NCBI GenBank assembly: GCA_021613375.1
Contig: CM038710.1
Location: 27,839,763-27,903,762 of the forward strand
Origin: Megaleporinus macrocephalus
Lineage: Eukaryota; Chordata; Actinopteri; Characiformes; Anostomidae
Length of the DNA: 64,000 bases
Reading direction: 5' to 3'
In this document: one piece after another, positions 1 to 12,765 of the stretch
Layout of the letters: each line of letters starts with the position of its first letter
How positions within the stretch are numbered: the stretch's first letter is position 1
Notes under the pieces: model-generated
What the model was told of the DNA's origin: nothing
Seen by the model: the letters and a program-made list of their open reading frames with translations, nothing else
The model's database searches: none
Program-made: the position numbers and the translations under genes

Positions 1-2784
1 TAAATACTTTTTAGTGTAATAAAGCAATTAGAATTAGCTTATCATAATAATAAAGTAACAGTTCTTGAACTGAATTGCTGTTTAGTGTATCTAGTGTAAT
101 TTAGTAAAAAAAAAAAAAAGGTTTTGAATCAAATCTAAAAACAATTAATTGATTCGGTTTGCTGCCAGCACTAATATTTACACCCCACCTATCTGTCTTT
201 GAACAGATACACATTAAGATGTTTCCCAATGAGTTCGACATTGGCCTCAAATCTCAATAACATGTCTTTAACAGGTGTACAAAGCTTATTTAAAGTATTT
301 AAAGGCGTGCAAAGCTTACTAAAGTGTTAATTTCCCTGTTTTTCGTGTAGGAGTTGACCATACAGGCCTACCAACTTTCAGAAACATGCATCTTTAAATA
401 GGGGTTTGCTTCTTCTAACACATACATAGATTATAATGAAGCACAAAAAAGCACAATGAGTATACTTTAAAAAGGCACCTGTGGTCTATGTGCTATTGCC
501 ACGGGGCAGTGCTGTGAGGTATCACACTCTTAACACAACACACACACACGGGTGAGGATATTTCTGTTTCCGTTGGCATGGAAACTGAAAGCCATCATTT
601 TCCTCACTTAAAATCTTTCAGCATCCCCCCCTAAAAAAATTCTATTGTAATGAATCAAGCGGCCTGCTTATGGTTTTTGCCAGTTGTTCAGGAGTGAGTG
701 GGTTGAAAGGTAGACTGGGGGAACGTGAATGAGCGAATTGTTGATTCAGTGTTAAGCATCAGTGTGGTGCTAACCAGACTGCTCGTCTGTTATTGTCTCA
801 TATGGAATAACGTAGTGGATGACCGGACAGTTGGCTACAATACTGTTAGTCACTGTGTGGATAGCAGTAGTGTTTGTGCATGACTGTATGGTTTGTGTGG
901 TGTGCGGTGTACATACACCTTAGAACAAAGAGCTACTGTAATACAATAGCAAATATGATGTCTATAGTGATGTATAGAACTTCTATAAAAATTGAGAGTG
1001 AAAACGATAACAGCTGCTGCTTATTAGGGAAAGCTTTTTAATTTCTCTAATAAGGTTTTTATCTTAATGTAACATTGATATTTCTGGTATGCATAAAGCT
1101 CATTCCCTACAAGGTATATCATGAAAAAAAGAGAAAATCCCTGAAAGTGAAATATAACACTTTGAAACTACAAGGGATAACATGGGAATTGTGGGGCAGT
1201 ACATGTATTGCATTTGTTTCATATACAGTTTCTTATTCAAACACAGATACATATACTAAGATCCACTTACATTGTAACAAGCGTCCTGGGTGATCTAATC
1301 ATAAGTGGAATGTACAAGCACTAAGTACAAGTGAGAACAGAGTTAAAAGTGTCTCAGAGATGCAAAATGATCCAAAAAGTCAAATCACCTTTGGAGATGC
1401 TCAGGCATATATATGTCCACACAACATTTGCAGTGTTAACTTGAGGTGCATTTAAATAGCTTATGTATTTTTAATAGGATAATTGTCATAAGGTGTAAAA
1501 CAGAAACATTATTAATAATATTTTAAATTAAGTTATTAGAAACCACAAAGAATTGTGACTTTATAAGTAAAAACCTTGTATGCAGTGAGCTGTGGAGTCA
1601 GTGTGCAGCAGCACTTAGTAAAGCAGGTAGCCTGCCAGCTAATTTCATTGCTTCATTTATCATTATCATTATCATTATCTTTTTCTATATACACTTTGAA
1701 GTGCCAAATCATGGACTGAGCCCTGCATATTTATGTTAATAATATTTTTGTCTTAATTCAGTATATTCTTTTAGCTAATTTTACATATAAAATCTAAAAA
1801 TTAGTATTGTAGCCTCTTAATGCTGCTTCCGCACCACTTACAACGCCTGCCCCCAACAACCAATGGTCAGAGCAAATTTGCGTCCAGGTTATTACATTAT
1901 AGAGAAATGTTACATTTATTTATGTATGATTACAAATCCAGTAAAATGACAGGACATATATTTTACCACAGCAGTCCAGTGTCGCCTAAATGTTTGCTCT
2001 TTTTAAGCACAATAAATGCATCATCAAAGGCTGGTTCGAAGAATCAGTCATATCTAAACATCTGCCTGATGCTGACCATTTGTTTAGGCAAATATCTGCT
2101 GATACCAATATCACAATAGTACACTAATAATAGTCAAAGACAGGACTGCTTTGAGAACCACTGGTCTAAGAGTAATATATAATTCCCATGTGGTGCCCTT
2201 CATGTCCCAGTAGAAACCCTATAAAAAATCCCTTTACTTCTTTTCCATAAGAGTATTATTATGAATGTGATCTGTGACTCTGGGATCAAGCCAGTGTATT
2301 TGTGTGTGAGTCTGGGTGCGAGTGCATGCGCACGTCTGTGCACGCTCTTCCTCTCAGTGTTCTAATCAGGGCATAATGAGAGATAAACGAGGTTGCACCC
2401 CCACACTGGAGACTGAGAGAGCCTCCCTGATAGTCTTGAGAGAGAGAGAAAGAGAGAGAGACAATAAAATACTGGTGAAATGAGGGGACTGGAGAAGAGA
2501 CAGCAGGAGTGCTAAATGCTAAACTAATCCACATTCATAGCTAAATAAGAAGGTGATGTCCCACAAGTGGATCCAGCAGCACTTGGGACAAAGTCTATAT
2601 GAGGTTAGTGATACGATGAGAAATGCATATTTAATGATTTTATGAATTAGCCGAGTCCTATCTCCTCTACTTCTCCTCTCTACTGCCAGAACATCACTTA
2701 GCTGGCCAGAGACTGCTCAGCTACTATCTCTAGCCACTCTCTTTGTTCCCTCACTGCCTCCTCCCTATTTCTGTCTCTTTAGCA

Positions 2785-2890
2785 AGACCAATGAGCGCAT
2801 TTACATGCACTTAATAGTCCGATCATAATCAGATCTCCGCAGTTATATAATTATGAAGTGCATTTCTCTATACAAAATTGGCTTCATAGG
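2785..2890. repeat. Dispersed repeat fragment, related to the copy at 23.5 kb
   Basis: The phrase gcatttacatgcacttaata, followed by a 'gatcataat' block and a 'gcagttat' block, recurs in diverged form at 23470-23560. Two related copies in non-coding DNA indicate an old interspersed element, probably a MITE. No coding capacity is visible. Confidence 0.5.
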
Positions 2891-4730
2891 TGCCTTAAAT
2901 GACAAACCATAGTTTTCTGCATCATTACAGTCTAACAGTATGCGAGGGCAGGACACAGTTTAATGCAGAGTAAAATGTAACATGAACTTTTTATGTAGTT
3001 AAACAAATTCAAGCAGAATGAGCTTTGGGTCATCTCATATTCCCACAGCATCACCATCTGTGAAATTTCTCAGCAAACTGAGAGATTTTTTTTTAGACTT
3101 AAAATGAGGACTCAGGGTTGTGGTATTAGTCACAGAATGTATATGTTCCAATATAACACCATTTATAAGCATGTACACAACTCCCTGAAAACTGAACACT
3201 AGCCAGGCTAAAGTACAGCCTCCACATGACAAGGTTAGGATCAATGCTGTGCTGCTATTAATCCTTGTACTGAAAACAATGAGAGAAGTCCATATTACAG
3301 GTCCAGCATTCCTGCATGACTTGAAGGTCCCACCACAATATCTTATGGCGCAGGACTAAATTTCAGTGTCATGTGTGGGACTGGGCAATCCAAGGCATAA
3401 ACCGTCTATACATACATAAAAATATAAAAATCTGCTATAATTAGCATACATTTTTTATTTAGAAGAAAAACAGCAAAATAATCAACAAGACAGCAATAAA
3501 CCTACTTTAAATAGCTGCTAAGCAACCGATCACATGAACAACACATGAACTGCATTCTTGTGCTATTATGCTGCTATATATTGTGATTATTATATGAAAA
3601 TAATTAATTAATGGATAGTTTATGTAAAATAATCGTTTAACCTCATACAGGTCTGCAGGTGGGAGCGGGCCAGAATGCCTATATTCGGGCAGCAGCGGAA
3701 AAATGGGCAGAATTTTAGCAGGAGGTGTAGGGAGCGGGATTAAAAAGGTGTATTAGGTATATTCATAGAAATAGATTCTGATTGTAATACATTTAAAACA
3801 GCTGTTCTACTTAATAGTCAAAAATCTTTATTTGCCATGTTTAACACAGTGTCTAAACTTTTTGAGACTGACATGTTCTATAAGATGTAAAGACTGTGTT
3901 CTAACAAATCAATAATAAGAGCCTGGTGTGAATGAGCTTGCACATTTCTTTGGACAAAACAGCGCGTATAACAAGAAAGGAAGTCTTGTCTTGTATAGTG
4001 TGAGGAAACACGGTACCAGAAAAAAGCTCACGATGATGTTGATAAAAATGATTTTAGTGTACACAATTTAAACAAGTAACTTTTGTACTAGGTCTTGTAC
4101 TGTGTGCATGTGGTTAACACGATGCCAATCACTCTTCAACTGTACATAGGGGGATTGAAAAAAGTGAATTTTTGAAAATGTGTTTACCACATTTTGACTT
4201 TTTGGTGAACTCTGAGAACAGGCTGTCTTTATTTTTTGCTTTTCTCTCTCTCACTTCCTCTCCGACCTCCTGCGCCCTGTTTATTTAAAACCACGAACAT
4301 GCCCTCCCACCTCCCTCCTGCCCCCTCCTCACTCAAGCTACCCATCCTCCTCTGTGGCTTGGGTGGCCCCCCTGTGCTCCGAAACCAACCAACCCCACCC
4401 CACAACCCCCCAACATCACCAACCTGCCCCTCTCTCTCGTAGTGAAACTTGGCACACCCGGGGAGCAGCTGCATCAGAGGGGGCCTCCTCTCCCCTCCCC
4501 AGTGTATGCCACGCAGGGCTGGAGCTCCAGCCCAAACCATGACAGCCGTGCAAGCCCTAGCACCCGGAGCGGGGGAGGGGGAGGAGTCAGAGGAAGTGGA
4601 AGTGTTTTTGGGGGCGGTGGTGATGGGGGCATTGGTGCTGGCAGTTGGAAGAAGGGAGAGAGGCCAGGAGTTGCTGAATAAGACAGTTTTGTGTTTGCAT
4701 GTTGTGTGGAGATGTGGAGATAAAGAGAGA

Positions 4731-4757
4731 GAACGACAGAGAGAGGGAGAGAGAGAG

Positions 4758-4797
<40 letters not shown>
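4731..4797. repeat. (GA)n microsatellite
   Basis: Almost uninterrupted GA dinucleotide run of about 65 bp. It closes a larger strand-asymmetric block (C-rich at 4250-4440, G-rich at 4560-4660). Open frames across this block on both strands are composition artefacts. Confidence 0.95.
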
Positions 4798-4799
<2 letters not shown>

Positions 4800-7700
4800 A
4801 ATGTGAATTGGTATTTTTACTTAACACTCATTGGCTAAAAAAAAAATAAAACTACATCTTTGAATTGGTAACTTCTTCATAGGAGAAAAAAAATCAATGT
4901 TAACTTTTAATATATGTTAATGTAATAAAATTTTATTTCATGTAATTGATTTATCTTGGTCCATTCATCATGATAGCAGATAGCATGTAAAAAATATTAG
5001 TAAAAAAACAATGTTTTATTATCACAGCAACATTAACTTTAAACATTTTAAACTTAGGTAAATAGATACTTTGGCCAAAATTAAAGATTTAACCAGTGTT
5101 AGGTGTGAACGTACCTGCTCGCCTTTTACAAAGGTGCCACAATAGTCTGGAGGGATCTGGCTTAAAGACTTTTACAGCTCTCTTCACCCTTTCATCTTTC
5201 AGGCTTGAATAACTTGCAAAAAGCTACAAGCAGATACACAGCAGTGGACTGTTTTGAGTTGTAAGTCTCCAGGGATAGGTTAAGCTAAGTCAGGACTAAA
5301 TTGCAATGATAACAGCAATTAACCATTAAAACTCGTTGATTTGGGTTTAGAAAACCAGCACAAAAAGTTATTTCAATGATACTTTGGCAATATTGTAATT
5401 ATATGGGCCATACTTATACCCAATAATGAGTTAAACTGAATCTAGGAGAGAGACAGAGAGAGACAGAGAGAGAGAGATCTAAAATGTTATCTGACACTCC
5501 ACCTAACCATAGTGAGCATGTGGGACGTTGTGTGACTAGTTGACAGCAGAAACAGGAAACACACACGCACGCACGCACCCTCACACACATCTGCACTGAT
5601 AGTGAAGCGCAAAGTAAATGCTCATTTCTCAAACGCCAACGCAGAATGAATCAAAATCCATCAAAAGTAAACATTGTACATGTTTTAAAGTGTAGAATTT
5701 GCATGGTGAGCACTAAGCCAACACTTCATAACAAAGCCCTTCCTTGTCTCTTACTACTGTAACTTCATCTAGTTCCCTGTAGCTTTCCAATTATTTGGTT
5801 CTGTTTGCTATTCTGTCTTTGTTTGTAGTTTAATGTGCTCACGCAGAGCCGGTCGGAGTGGGGATCTCCTACTGCTCCAGTTATTAATGAGCTAATAAAA
5901 ATGATGCGAACAAAGTCTCAATCTGTGTGGACGGCTTTACTTCCTCTAGAAGTGTCTACGCTCGCCCACTGTCTGTCATGCTGACTGGTGGTGAAGATGT
6001 AGGCCCCTGCATGAGGCCGAAATAGGGGAAGTTACCTCTGGGCTGCAGCCATTGCATGTCTGCGGGCGTTTTGAGGAACGTTTCAGTTGGACTAACCCGT
6101 CACTGCTGTGGTATAACATTTAAGAGGAAGTAGTGAATCACGAGCTTTCTGATTCATGATTTAGAGGAGCTGGACGAGGGTTTAGTCTGAAAGCCACATG
6201 TATATGTTTTCATGCAGTATAACACAGTGCAAAAGTGAAGGAGATCACTTTTTTTTATAAAGGACCTTTCCATTAGTGGGTCTTCAAAGGGCGTGACATT
6301 TCTGTGCTATATTACATACTTCTGAAAATAAAGTTGTCCAATAGATGAGCCACCTCTGGCTTCCTGAAGAGCTTCTCAAGGCCAATCTGCTTCATCATCA
6401 ATGCTTTTTATATGCAAGTCTCAGGCACCTTAGCTCACTGATTGCTTGATCTTAAGTTCAATAAGTGTATTTTCACCAGTAAGTACATCATATATCATTA
6501 GAACAGATGTAAATAAGAAGAAAAACAATACAAGGTAGCATAAATATCTTTGAAAGTGGGTAATATCTTGTGTGCCAGTTTGAAGTACAAGGTTTAGTTC
6601 CAGATTTCTCCTGGACGCCACAGACATTATATTAATTTATTAAATGCCTTCTCCAGCAATCTCAATCTAGTCAAGCCAGGTAATATATGATAACTGATTA
6701 ACAATGATAACAGATATCTGTAAATAATACTGGGTTGTTTCCACAAGGGGACGCTTGGAAAGGGTTAAATAAACACACTGGATTATGTAAAAGCACTACT
6801 TACTGTGTAAATACTATTTGAATATTTAAAAAATGAAGTGTCTTGCTGAGCAAATAACAGCTTCATGTCTGGAAAAAAAAGCCTTTAAACATGATGATAT
6901 AATGTTCACAAGTGCTTTTCCAAACTTTTGCACAATACTGTATATAAAATATAAATATTGTTTTAGTGTTTTAACCAAAAAATCACATCACGATTTTAGC
7001 AAACCATTGCAAAATGTAAGAAGAATACAATCAATATGTGTGATTTTTTCGTTTACATAGCTCATTTACATATGTCAGTCTTAAAGGCAAAGACAAAACA
7101 GCCTGTTTAATTACAGGGCTGAAAAAAGAGGGTGTAAAGTCTTGTGAAAAAAAGAATGATGGCTGTTTATGGACCATAAAACTGCACAAACATCACAGTG
7201 AATAAATCTAATACAAGACTAATATAGGATACGGGGCTCTTTAGGAAAACAAAAGTGGTTCTTTTATTGATGGGTCACTCACCCCACTGTGTGCCCTTTG
7301 TATTAGTATTGGTTTTGTTTCATTCACTAGTTCTCATGCCCGTTTCCCATTTGACAAACTCACTCGTCTGTGTGATTGACAGTGGCTTTTCATGGCTGAG
7401 ATGTAGCTTATGCATCTTCCTCTGACAGGACGGTGTATTAGAGCGCGTCACGCGGCGGCGCCGCACAGGGACGGAATGATTGATGAAGTGTTAAACAAAT
7501 TGGGGCATTAAGGAGGTCTCGGTGGTGCTACAATAACACCGTTGAATGGAAGTAGTGTAGAAACAGCAACCGGATCAGCAGATTCTGAGCAGTGAGTAGA
7601 CAGAGACCAACGTTTGCATGCTGTATGTGGTTACGTGGCTTAGTGTATGATACAGGCTACAGGTGGGAGGTTAGACTCACCTGCTGCTGAGAGCGGGACA

Positions 7701-10052
7701 GAAAAGTGCACAAGCAGGAACGTTATTAAGAAGTGTGCGCTTGTTTCAGCACCCATTTGCACAAGCTGAGTGATGCACTAAACGCACACTAATTCTAACA
7801 ATCCTTCTCCGATTTTATCCAGCGTTTCTCCTTCTGGTTCCCTACTGAAGGCGGTTAGGATCAGTGGTTTGTGGTTTGCGAATGATTTGTGGTTTAGAGA
7901 AACCGCCATCACAATCACTCAGTGTGACCGAACGCTCCATCTGACGGGCAGCTCGATTCTCCCCGTCTGTGCTCAGGGTTAACAGTTGTAGGAGATGTTA
8001 CTATGTTCAGAGTTACGCCTCATTTCTCCTTAATAGTCGCTTATAAATTAAAATCACGTCTGGAGCCGCCTCTCTCAGGAGCTGTCAGACGGTTGCATGG
8101 CAATTATCTGCTAACAAGGATTTATCTACGCTAATGTAGTTTTGCGTATTTTCCAACGAGGAAAGAGGAATGGCGACTGATTCAGGCAAGAAGGGACATT
8201 TAAGCGGTTCAGAACAAAACTCTCTTTATGTTTAGCATTTAACCCCTTTCAACAGATCCTTTTTGGGTGAATAGTAATTAAACACAAGTTCTGTTGTTAT
8301 TGTTCCTAATCTGTGTGTTTATTCCTCTGGCAGGGCGTGTCGGGGGACTTGGTCCCACCTGCTCTGCAGGATGAGGTCTGTTAGCAGGTCCCCCTCAGGG
8401 CACTAGGCTGCACAAAATGGTGGCTGTTCCTCTCACTCCGGACCAGAGAGGCAGTTGGGCATTGTGCTCTATAGTGGAGGAGTGGAGTGGTGGATCACTC
8501 CCAGTGTCAGAGGAGATAGATGGCTAATTGTCTTCATTTGGATTAGTAATATGTAATAATGGAGCATATTAAGGTTAGTTGTACAAAGTGTATCATGGCT
8601 TTGGGAAATGACACAGCTCATTATTATTACTATTATGATTATAATCATTAATATTAATATTATTATTATTGGGAATGTATCAATTATGTATAATGCATCA
8701 TGCAGTAATACCAAAACAAAACCTGTGCCCTTTTAATATCACACTTTGCATAGAGGCATAGTGGCTTATGAACCATGGCAAAGATGGCCAAAATTATTTT
8801 TAAGAATTTTTATACAATTTGAAGGTTTGTAGAAATGCATTGATTGATTTTTTAATCATGAGTAAGAAATAGTCTTAATATGCATTGGTCACATTTTAAT
8901 ATCAGTGCTGATATACATTTAGTAAATGGGTTCAGTGCATCACAATTACTGCTGTTATTGTTATTAAGATTATTGACATTATTACATTCATTTGTTTGAT
9001 TGATTTATTGATTGTTTTTATAAAAATAATTACACGAGCGAAACTCACTCCAGTGTATATTTTTGGGTCATGGAGCAAGAGGCCGGTTAAACCTACTTAA
9101 ATCAACACCAGTCAATCACTTGCCCCCCGCCTCTATCGCTCTCTAAGGGTCTCTCCTATAATAAAGCTAACTTCTCTCTCGGTCCTGGGATGGGTGGGAG
9201 AAGCCCCGCCTCGCGCGCCCTCTACAGCAGAGCAGGTAGGTTACCAGGGCAACCAGGCCCCGCCGTCCGCTCCGCCCTCCGCGCGCAGGACAATGCAAGC
9301 GGCGGCTCGCGCTTTGCACACCCGCGCGCGCGGTCCCGATCTCAGCGCAGACACTCGGGCTGAGCGTAAAAGCGCGCACTTCGTGACCAACACGTCGCAG
9401 AGCGCGAGGAGGAGGTCAGCGAGGTCAGTGTATTAGTGGAGCAGCTTGTTGAATGACGGATGTGGGCGCGCTGTGTGACGTGACGTGCCCACCGGAGACG
9501 GGGAGTGCACGCGACGCTCCAACGCTCCGGGACTGTATATGCATAAAACACGTCCACTTATATGTATATTACTCGTTTGTTTTGTTTTTTTGTAATCAAT
9601 ATTGACGACTACTTCTCATATTCATCTCCAGTGCTTGCGCTCATGCCCGTGCACCCCGCCCCCCGCCCCCCCACCCCCCCACCCCCCAAAAACAACTGGC
9701 AGCGGGAACGCTCCCCACGCGCGCCACACACACAAACCGGGGAACGCATAAGCATGTACATCATTTGTGCACGAAATATAATAGTTAGTGCCGTTCAACA
9801 TTACTGACGACTGCGCGTGCCATCCCGTTGGCAGGACGACGCGCGTGCCCCCGCGGGCGCGAGAGCGTTACTATACGCGGCCCGGGACTGGCACGAGGCT
9901 CCGCGCGTTGCTATGGCAGCTCGGGTCTCGGAGCGCGAGCGGAGCGGAGCGAAGGGACGTGGCGCCCCGCTCCTCAGACCCGACTGACCGACCAAGAGTT
10001 TTCAGTACGAGCACACAGACACGCGCAGATGAAGAAGAGAGCGCACTTTTAC

Positions 10053-10415
10053 CGTGGACTTGACGGGCACGTAGAGCACGGGCTTCCCCGGCGCTGTCCC
10101 TTTCTTGTTGTGCTCGCCCAGGACGCTGCCGCTGCCGCTGCTGCTGCCGACCTGGAAGCCCTTGGACTTCACCCAGAACTTGAATTTGGCGTTGATGTGG
10201 CTGTTGTCCACGTACACGCCGCCGTCCGCCTCGTCGCTCTGCAGCAGCGTCTGCATGATCTTGTTGTATTTCCTGCGCGTGACCGTCTTCGTCTTGCCCG
10301 AGTCTCCGTACGTGCGGAGGCACCACTCCTGAAATTCGCTGAACATCTCCGCCTCCAGCACGACAGGACTTCGGCTCCGTTTGCTCGGGTCCGCGCACGC
10401 TTTCTTCGCTGCCAT
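10053..10415 (-). CDS. nol4l: NOL4/NOL4L-like nuclear protein, first coding exon (partial gene)
   Basis: On the minus strand an ATG at 10415 opens a 121-codon exon ending at a GT donor at 10052-10051 (acg|gtaaaa). The peptide contains FSEFQEWCLRTYGDSGKTKT, then a VTRRKYNKI segment, an NAKFKFWVKSKGFQVG segment and a VLYVPVK segment. This is the hallmark N-terminal block shared by human NOL4 and NOL4L, a family of little-studied nuclear/nucleolar proteins. The 'MQTLLQSDEADGG' stretch seems closer to NOL4L than NOL4, and the location beside dnmt3b fits NOL4L synteny on human chr20. A short Ser/Gly linker lies between the two conserved blocks. The remaining exons are not visible and should lie left of the window. 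The paralogue (nol4la or nol4lb in zebrafish terms) cannot be decided. The long open frame on the opposite strand is a shadow. Confidence 0.85.
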
Positions 10416-10689
10416 GAGCCGCTGCTGCTGCTTTTCTTCCTCCTCGTCTTCTTCTTTTTCTTTTTCTTCTTCTTCTTTTTCCTCCCCCCTCGCGCGAGCC
10501 GCGTCCCTGTCCGTTCACAAACAATAATAATAACAATAAAAACAAACGCAAACAGAGCCCAACTCTAAACCCTCAGCCTGCCGCTGAGATGACAGCACGC
10601 TCTCCCCCCTCCTCTCCCCGTCCCGCTAACAGGACGATTTCCCCGAGACCGCTCTCTCTCTCTCAGAGACCACCCTCTCGCTCCTAGCA

Positions 10690-10692
10690 GGC

Positions 10693-10730
<38 letters not shown>

Positions 10731-10755
10731 TCAGCGTGTATGTGTGTGTGTGTTT
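10690..10755. repeat. (GT)n/(GA)n compound microsatellite
   Basis: Runs of tgtgtg followed by gagaga and again tgtgtg, in the upstream part of the nol4l CpG island. Similar CA/CG runs occur at 10833-10866. Confidence 0.85.
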
Positions 10756-11804
10756 GAGGGGAAGCCGCACACCTGTTAGCAGAGCCGCCTCTTCTCGCTC
10801 AGCTACTGTCCCAGACCACCACAGCTAATGTCCCTCACACACATACACACACGCGCGCGCACACATATGCTCGTCCGCGAAGGGAGTGAGGGTGGGGGGC
10901 GTGCGTCCCTCCACAAAGGTTCGCTCCCACCTGGACGAAAACAGTCACCTCTGTGAAGAGGGAAAAAACCCAGATTCTCCACAACCGAACAACGAAGAAT
11001 AAACACAGAACAGGAGTGAAGGATGGAGGAGGGGAGGGGGCTCGGAGGGGGTGCTGATATGAGCACTTGTTCACCCCTAACCGGCTTCAACGAGCCGCTT
11101 CTCCCCAAACAGGTTCTTAAAGAAACTTCCAGGCGCGTAAATGTAACGTTTAAAGAGGCGCTAGGCTAATTTTAGCTGCGGCGCTGTGGTGTGTAGCTGT
11201 TAGCCGCCGTTAGCCCACTCCGCCTGTCCACCTGTTTGAATGGAGCGCTGCGGTCGAAACGGGACTAAATTCATCCCTGCCTGAACTACAAATCCTCAAA
11301 TCTTTATCCTCAGTGTCAGAGGAGAGCGATATCAGAGTTAAGACAACTTGCTGAGGGAGGACATGCTCTATATGTGGTATTATGTTGAGGAAGTGCAGGG
11401 TCTGCTGCGTAGTGACGGGAAGAACCGTGTCGCAGCCTGAGTGGAGAACAGGGCAGCTGCGGAAACGGAGGGACGAGCTTTTAGCTAAAACCAACTTTTT
11501 GGTCGTGATAAAGAGGCACGTTTATAAAGACTGAGGTGTAAATAGGACTAACCAGCCTAAAACATGTACCGTGATGAAGCAAAGGATGCCATGAAAAGGC
11601 TTACATTTAAGAAATCGGCTTTTCACAATGGCCGTTAATATTACTTCACTTATTGATTTAATTGCATCAGGTGTGAAGATATGATACACAATATTTCACG
11701 ATATTTCGTATTTCAAAGGTCTCATAAGTTGGAACAGACTTATTAAAATTAGATTTACAAATATTTTCTTTTTTAATGCTTTCACATGTTCCTGCTAGGA
11801 CAAA

Positions 11805-12165
11805 ACAGCGTGGCTGGTAACCAGCAAAACCAGCATGTCATCGATGTCAAAGGAAAAACTAAAATGGTATTTCCTTCTATGTACGTCAATGGAACCTGAA
11901 TATTTTGGAGCATTTCTATTGGTCCATTCATCATAAAATTGTCACACAATGTAAAGAGCAGCTGTCATGCTCATATGATGTAGAAAAATAAGAAATGGAC
12001 ACAAGATACGTTTTGCTGGTATTCTGGTCAGCAGCAATGGAAGTTAATACACTGATAACCATCCAAACCATGCTGGATGACCATCTAAACTAGCACAAGA
12101 CCAGCACTATACCAGCTTGTACCAGCATGGAATACCGGCTAGTCTATGTGGGTTGTTTGCCCAAG
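11805..12165. repeat. Interspersed repeat with recurrent 'accagc/gctggt' motif
   Basis: The words accagc, ccagcatg and gctgg recur many times (for example 'accagcaaaaccagcatg' near 11820 and 'accagcttgtaccagcatgg' near 12113). This pattern is common in teleost short repeats. It also carries a copy of the 'tttctattggtccattcat' repeat at about 11912. Confidence 0.6.
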
Positions 12166-12765
12166 AGTTTTAGGTATCAGGTAATGTGTCCATAACCTTT
12201 TTGTTTAATAACTTTGTGTAAGGGGGCTTGTAGATGCATTAAATGCAAACTGTTGCAAACAATTCTGACGTATTAAGTTACTCTAGAGTTGGAGATTTCA
12301 CATTGAACCATTGAACCACTTTGTTTGTATCTTGACATCGGCATTTAAAAAAAAGGGTCTGAATTCCCATTTCAGCGATACTAATGGGTGAATTGAGCTA
12401 CGTTAAGGTGCACCCATTGCTTTGCAAGTCAGTTACACACCATAGACAAGTATTGGAAATTAACAGTCTAAAGCAGTCATACATGAGCCTAAGGTCACCA
12501 TGCCCAATGCTGGGCTGTGGAGCAGTAGAACTGTGTTGTTTGATGTGATGTAGCTCTATTCAATACACTGAAATAAGCTGGAGTGGTGTTTGTGGATGAA
12601 ACTAATCATGCAACATTGGCTAATGCTCTTGTGTCTGAATTCAATCAAATCCTCCCAACAATGTTCCAATAGATAGCACAAAGGTTCTACCCTTTATTTT
12701 ACCCTTGCTTCCAGAAGATATTTTGGATGAGCATTTCATCCAGGCCCATATGCGATCAGGGCCAC
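12165..12765 (+). mobile_element. Decayed Tc1-like transposon fragment (copy A)
   Basis: The stretch around 12470-12540 ('catgagcctaaggtcaccat', then 'gggctgtggagcagt') matches the transposase region of a well-known teleost Tc1-like element as I recall it, where the same words lie just before the catalytic core. It is full of stops and shortened. A second diverged copy in the same orientation lies at 14440-15115. No terminal repeats could be fixed. Confidence 0.7.

Larger units (their letters stand above)
1..9190. other. Non-coding stretch, presumed first intron of nol4l
   Basis: No coding exon can be supported here. Open frames are short, lack splice context and have low-complexity composition. 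The nol4l first coding exon at 10.4 kb is transcribed leftwards and ends in a splice donor, so this stretch is most simply its first intron (inference). It holds simple repeats (CA near 540, GA near 2445 and 4731-4797), a dispersed-repeat fragment at 2785-2890, a strand-skewed C-rich/G-rich segment at 4230-4680, and less AT-rich, more complex stretches at about 5820-6180 and 7380-8350 that could be conserved non-coding elements. I cannot test conservation here. Confidence 0.5.
9190..10800. promoter_or_regulatory. CpG-rich promoter region of nol4l
   Basis: CpG density rises sharply from about 9190 to 10650 (many gcgcgc, cgcgcg and ccgcg runs) against an otherwise CpG-poor AT-rich background. 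The first coding exon of a NOL4-family gene (minus strand) lies inside it, so the island most likely contains that gene's promoter. The start site is probably upstream of the ATG at 10.42-10.8 kb. The presumed 5' leader (10420-10500) is a pyrimidine-rich ctt/ttc tract on the plus strand. An RFX-type X-box lies at 9240-9253. Confidence 0.7.

Noticed and set aside
4229..4838. Overlapping frames of 60-130 codons on both strands near 4.2-4.8 kb
   Set aside because: The segment is strongly C-skewed then G-skewed and ends in a (GA)n run. The peptides are Pro/Gly/Glu-rich with no conserved element, and I saw no splice sites linking them to nol4l.
9828..10568. Plus-strand 246-codon frame and minus-strand 226-codon frame across the CpG island
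   Set aside because: Both are shadows of the nol4l exon and GC-rich leader in other frames. The peptides are Arg/Ala-rich with homopolymer stretches and do not resemble any family.
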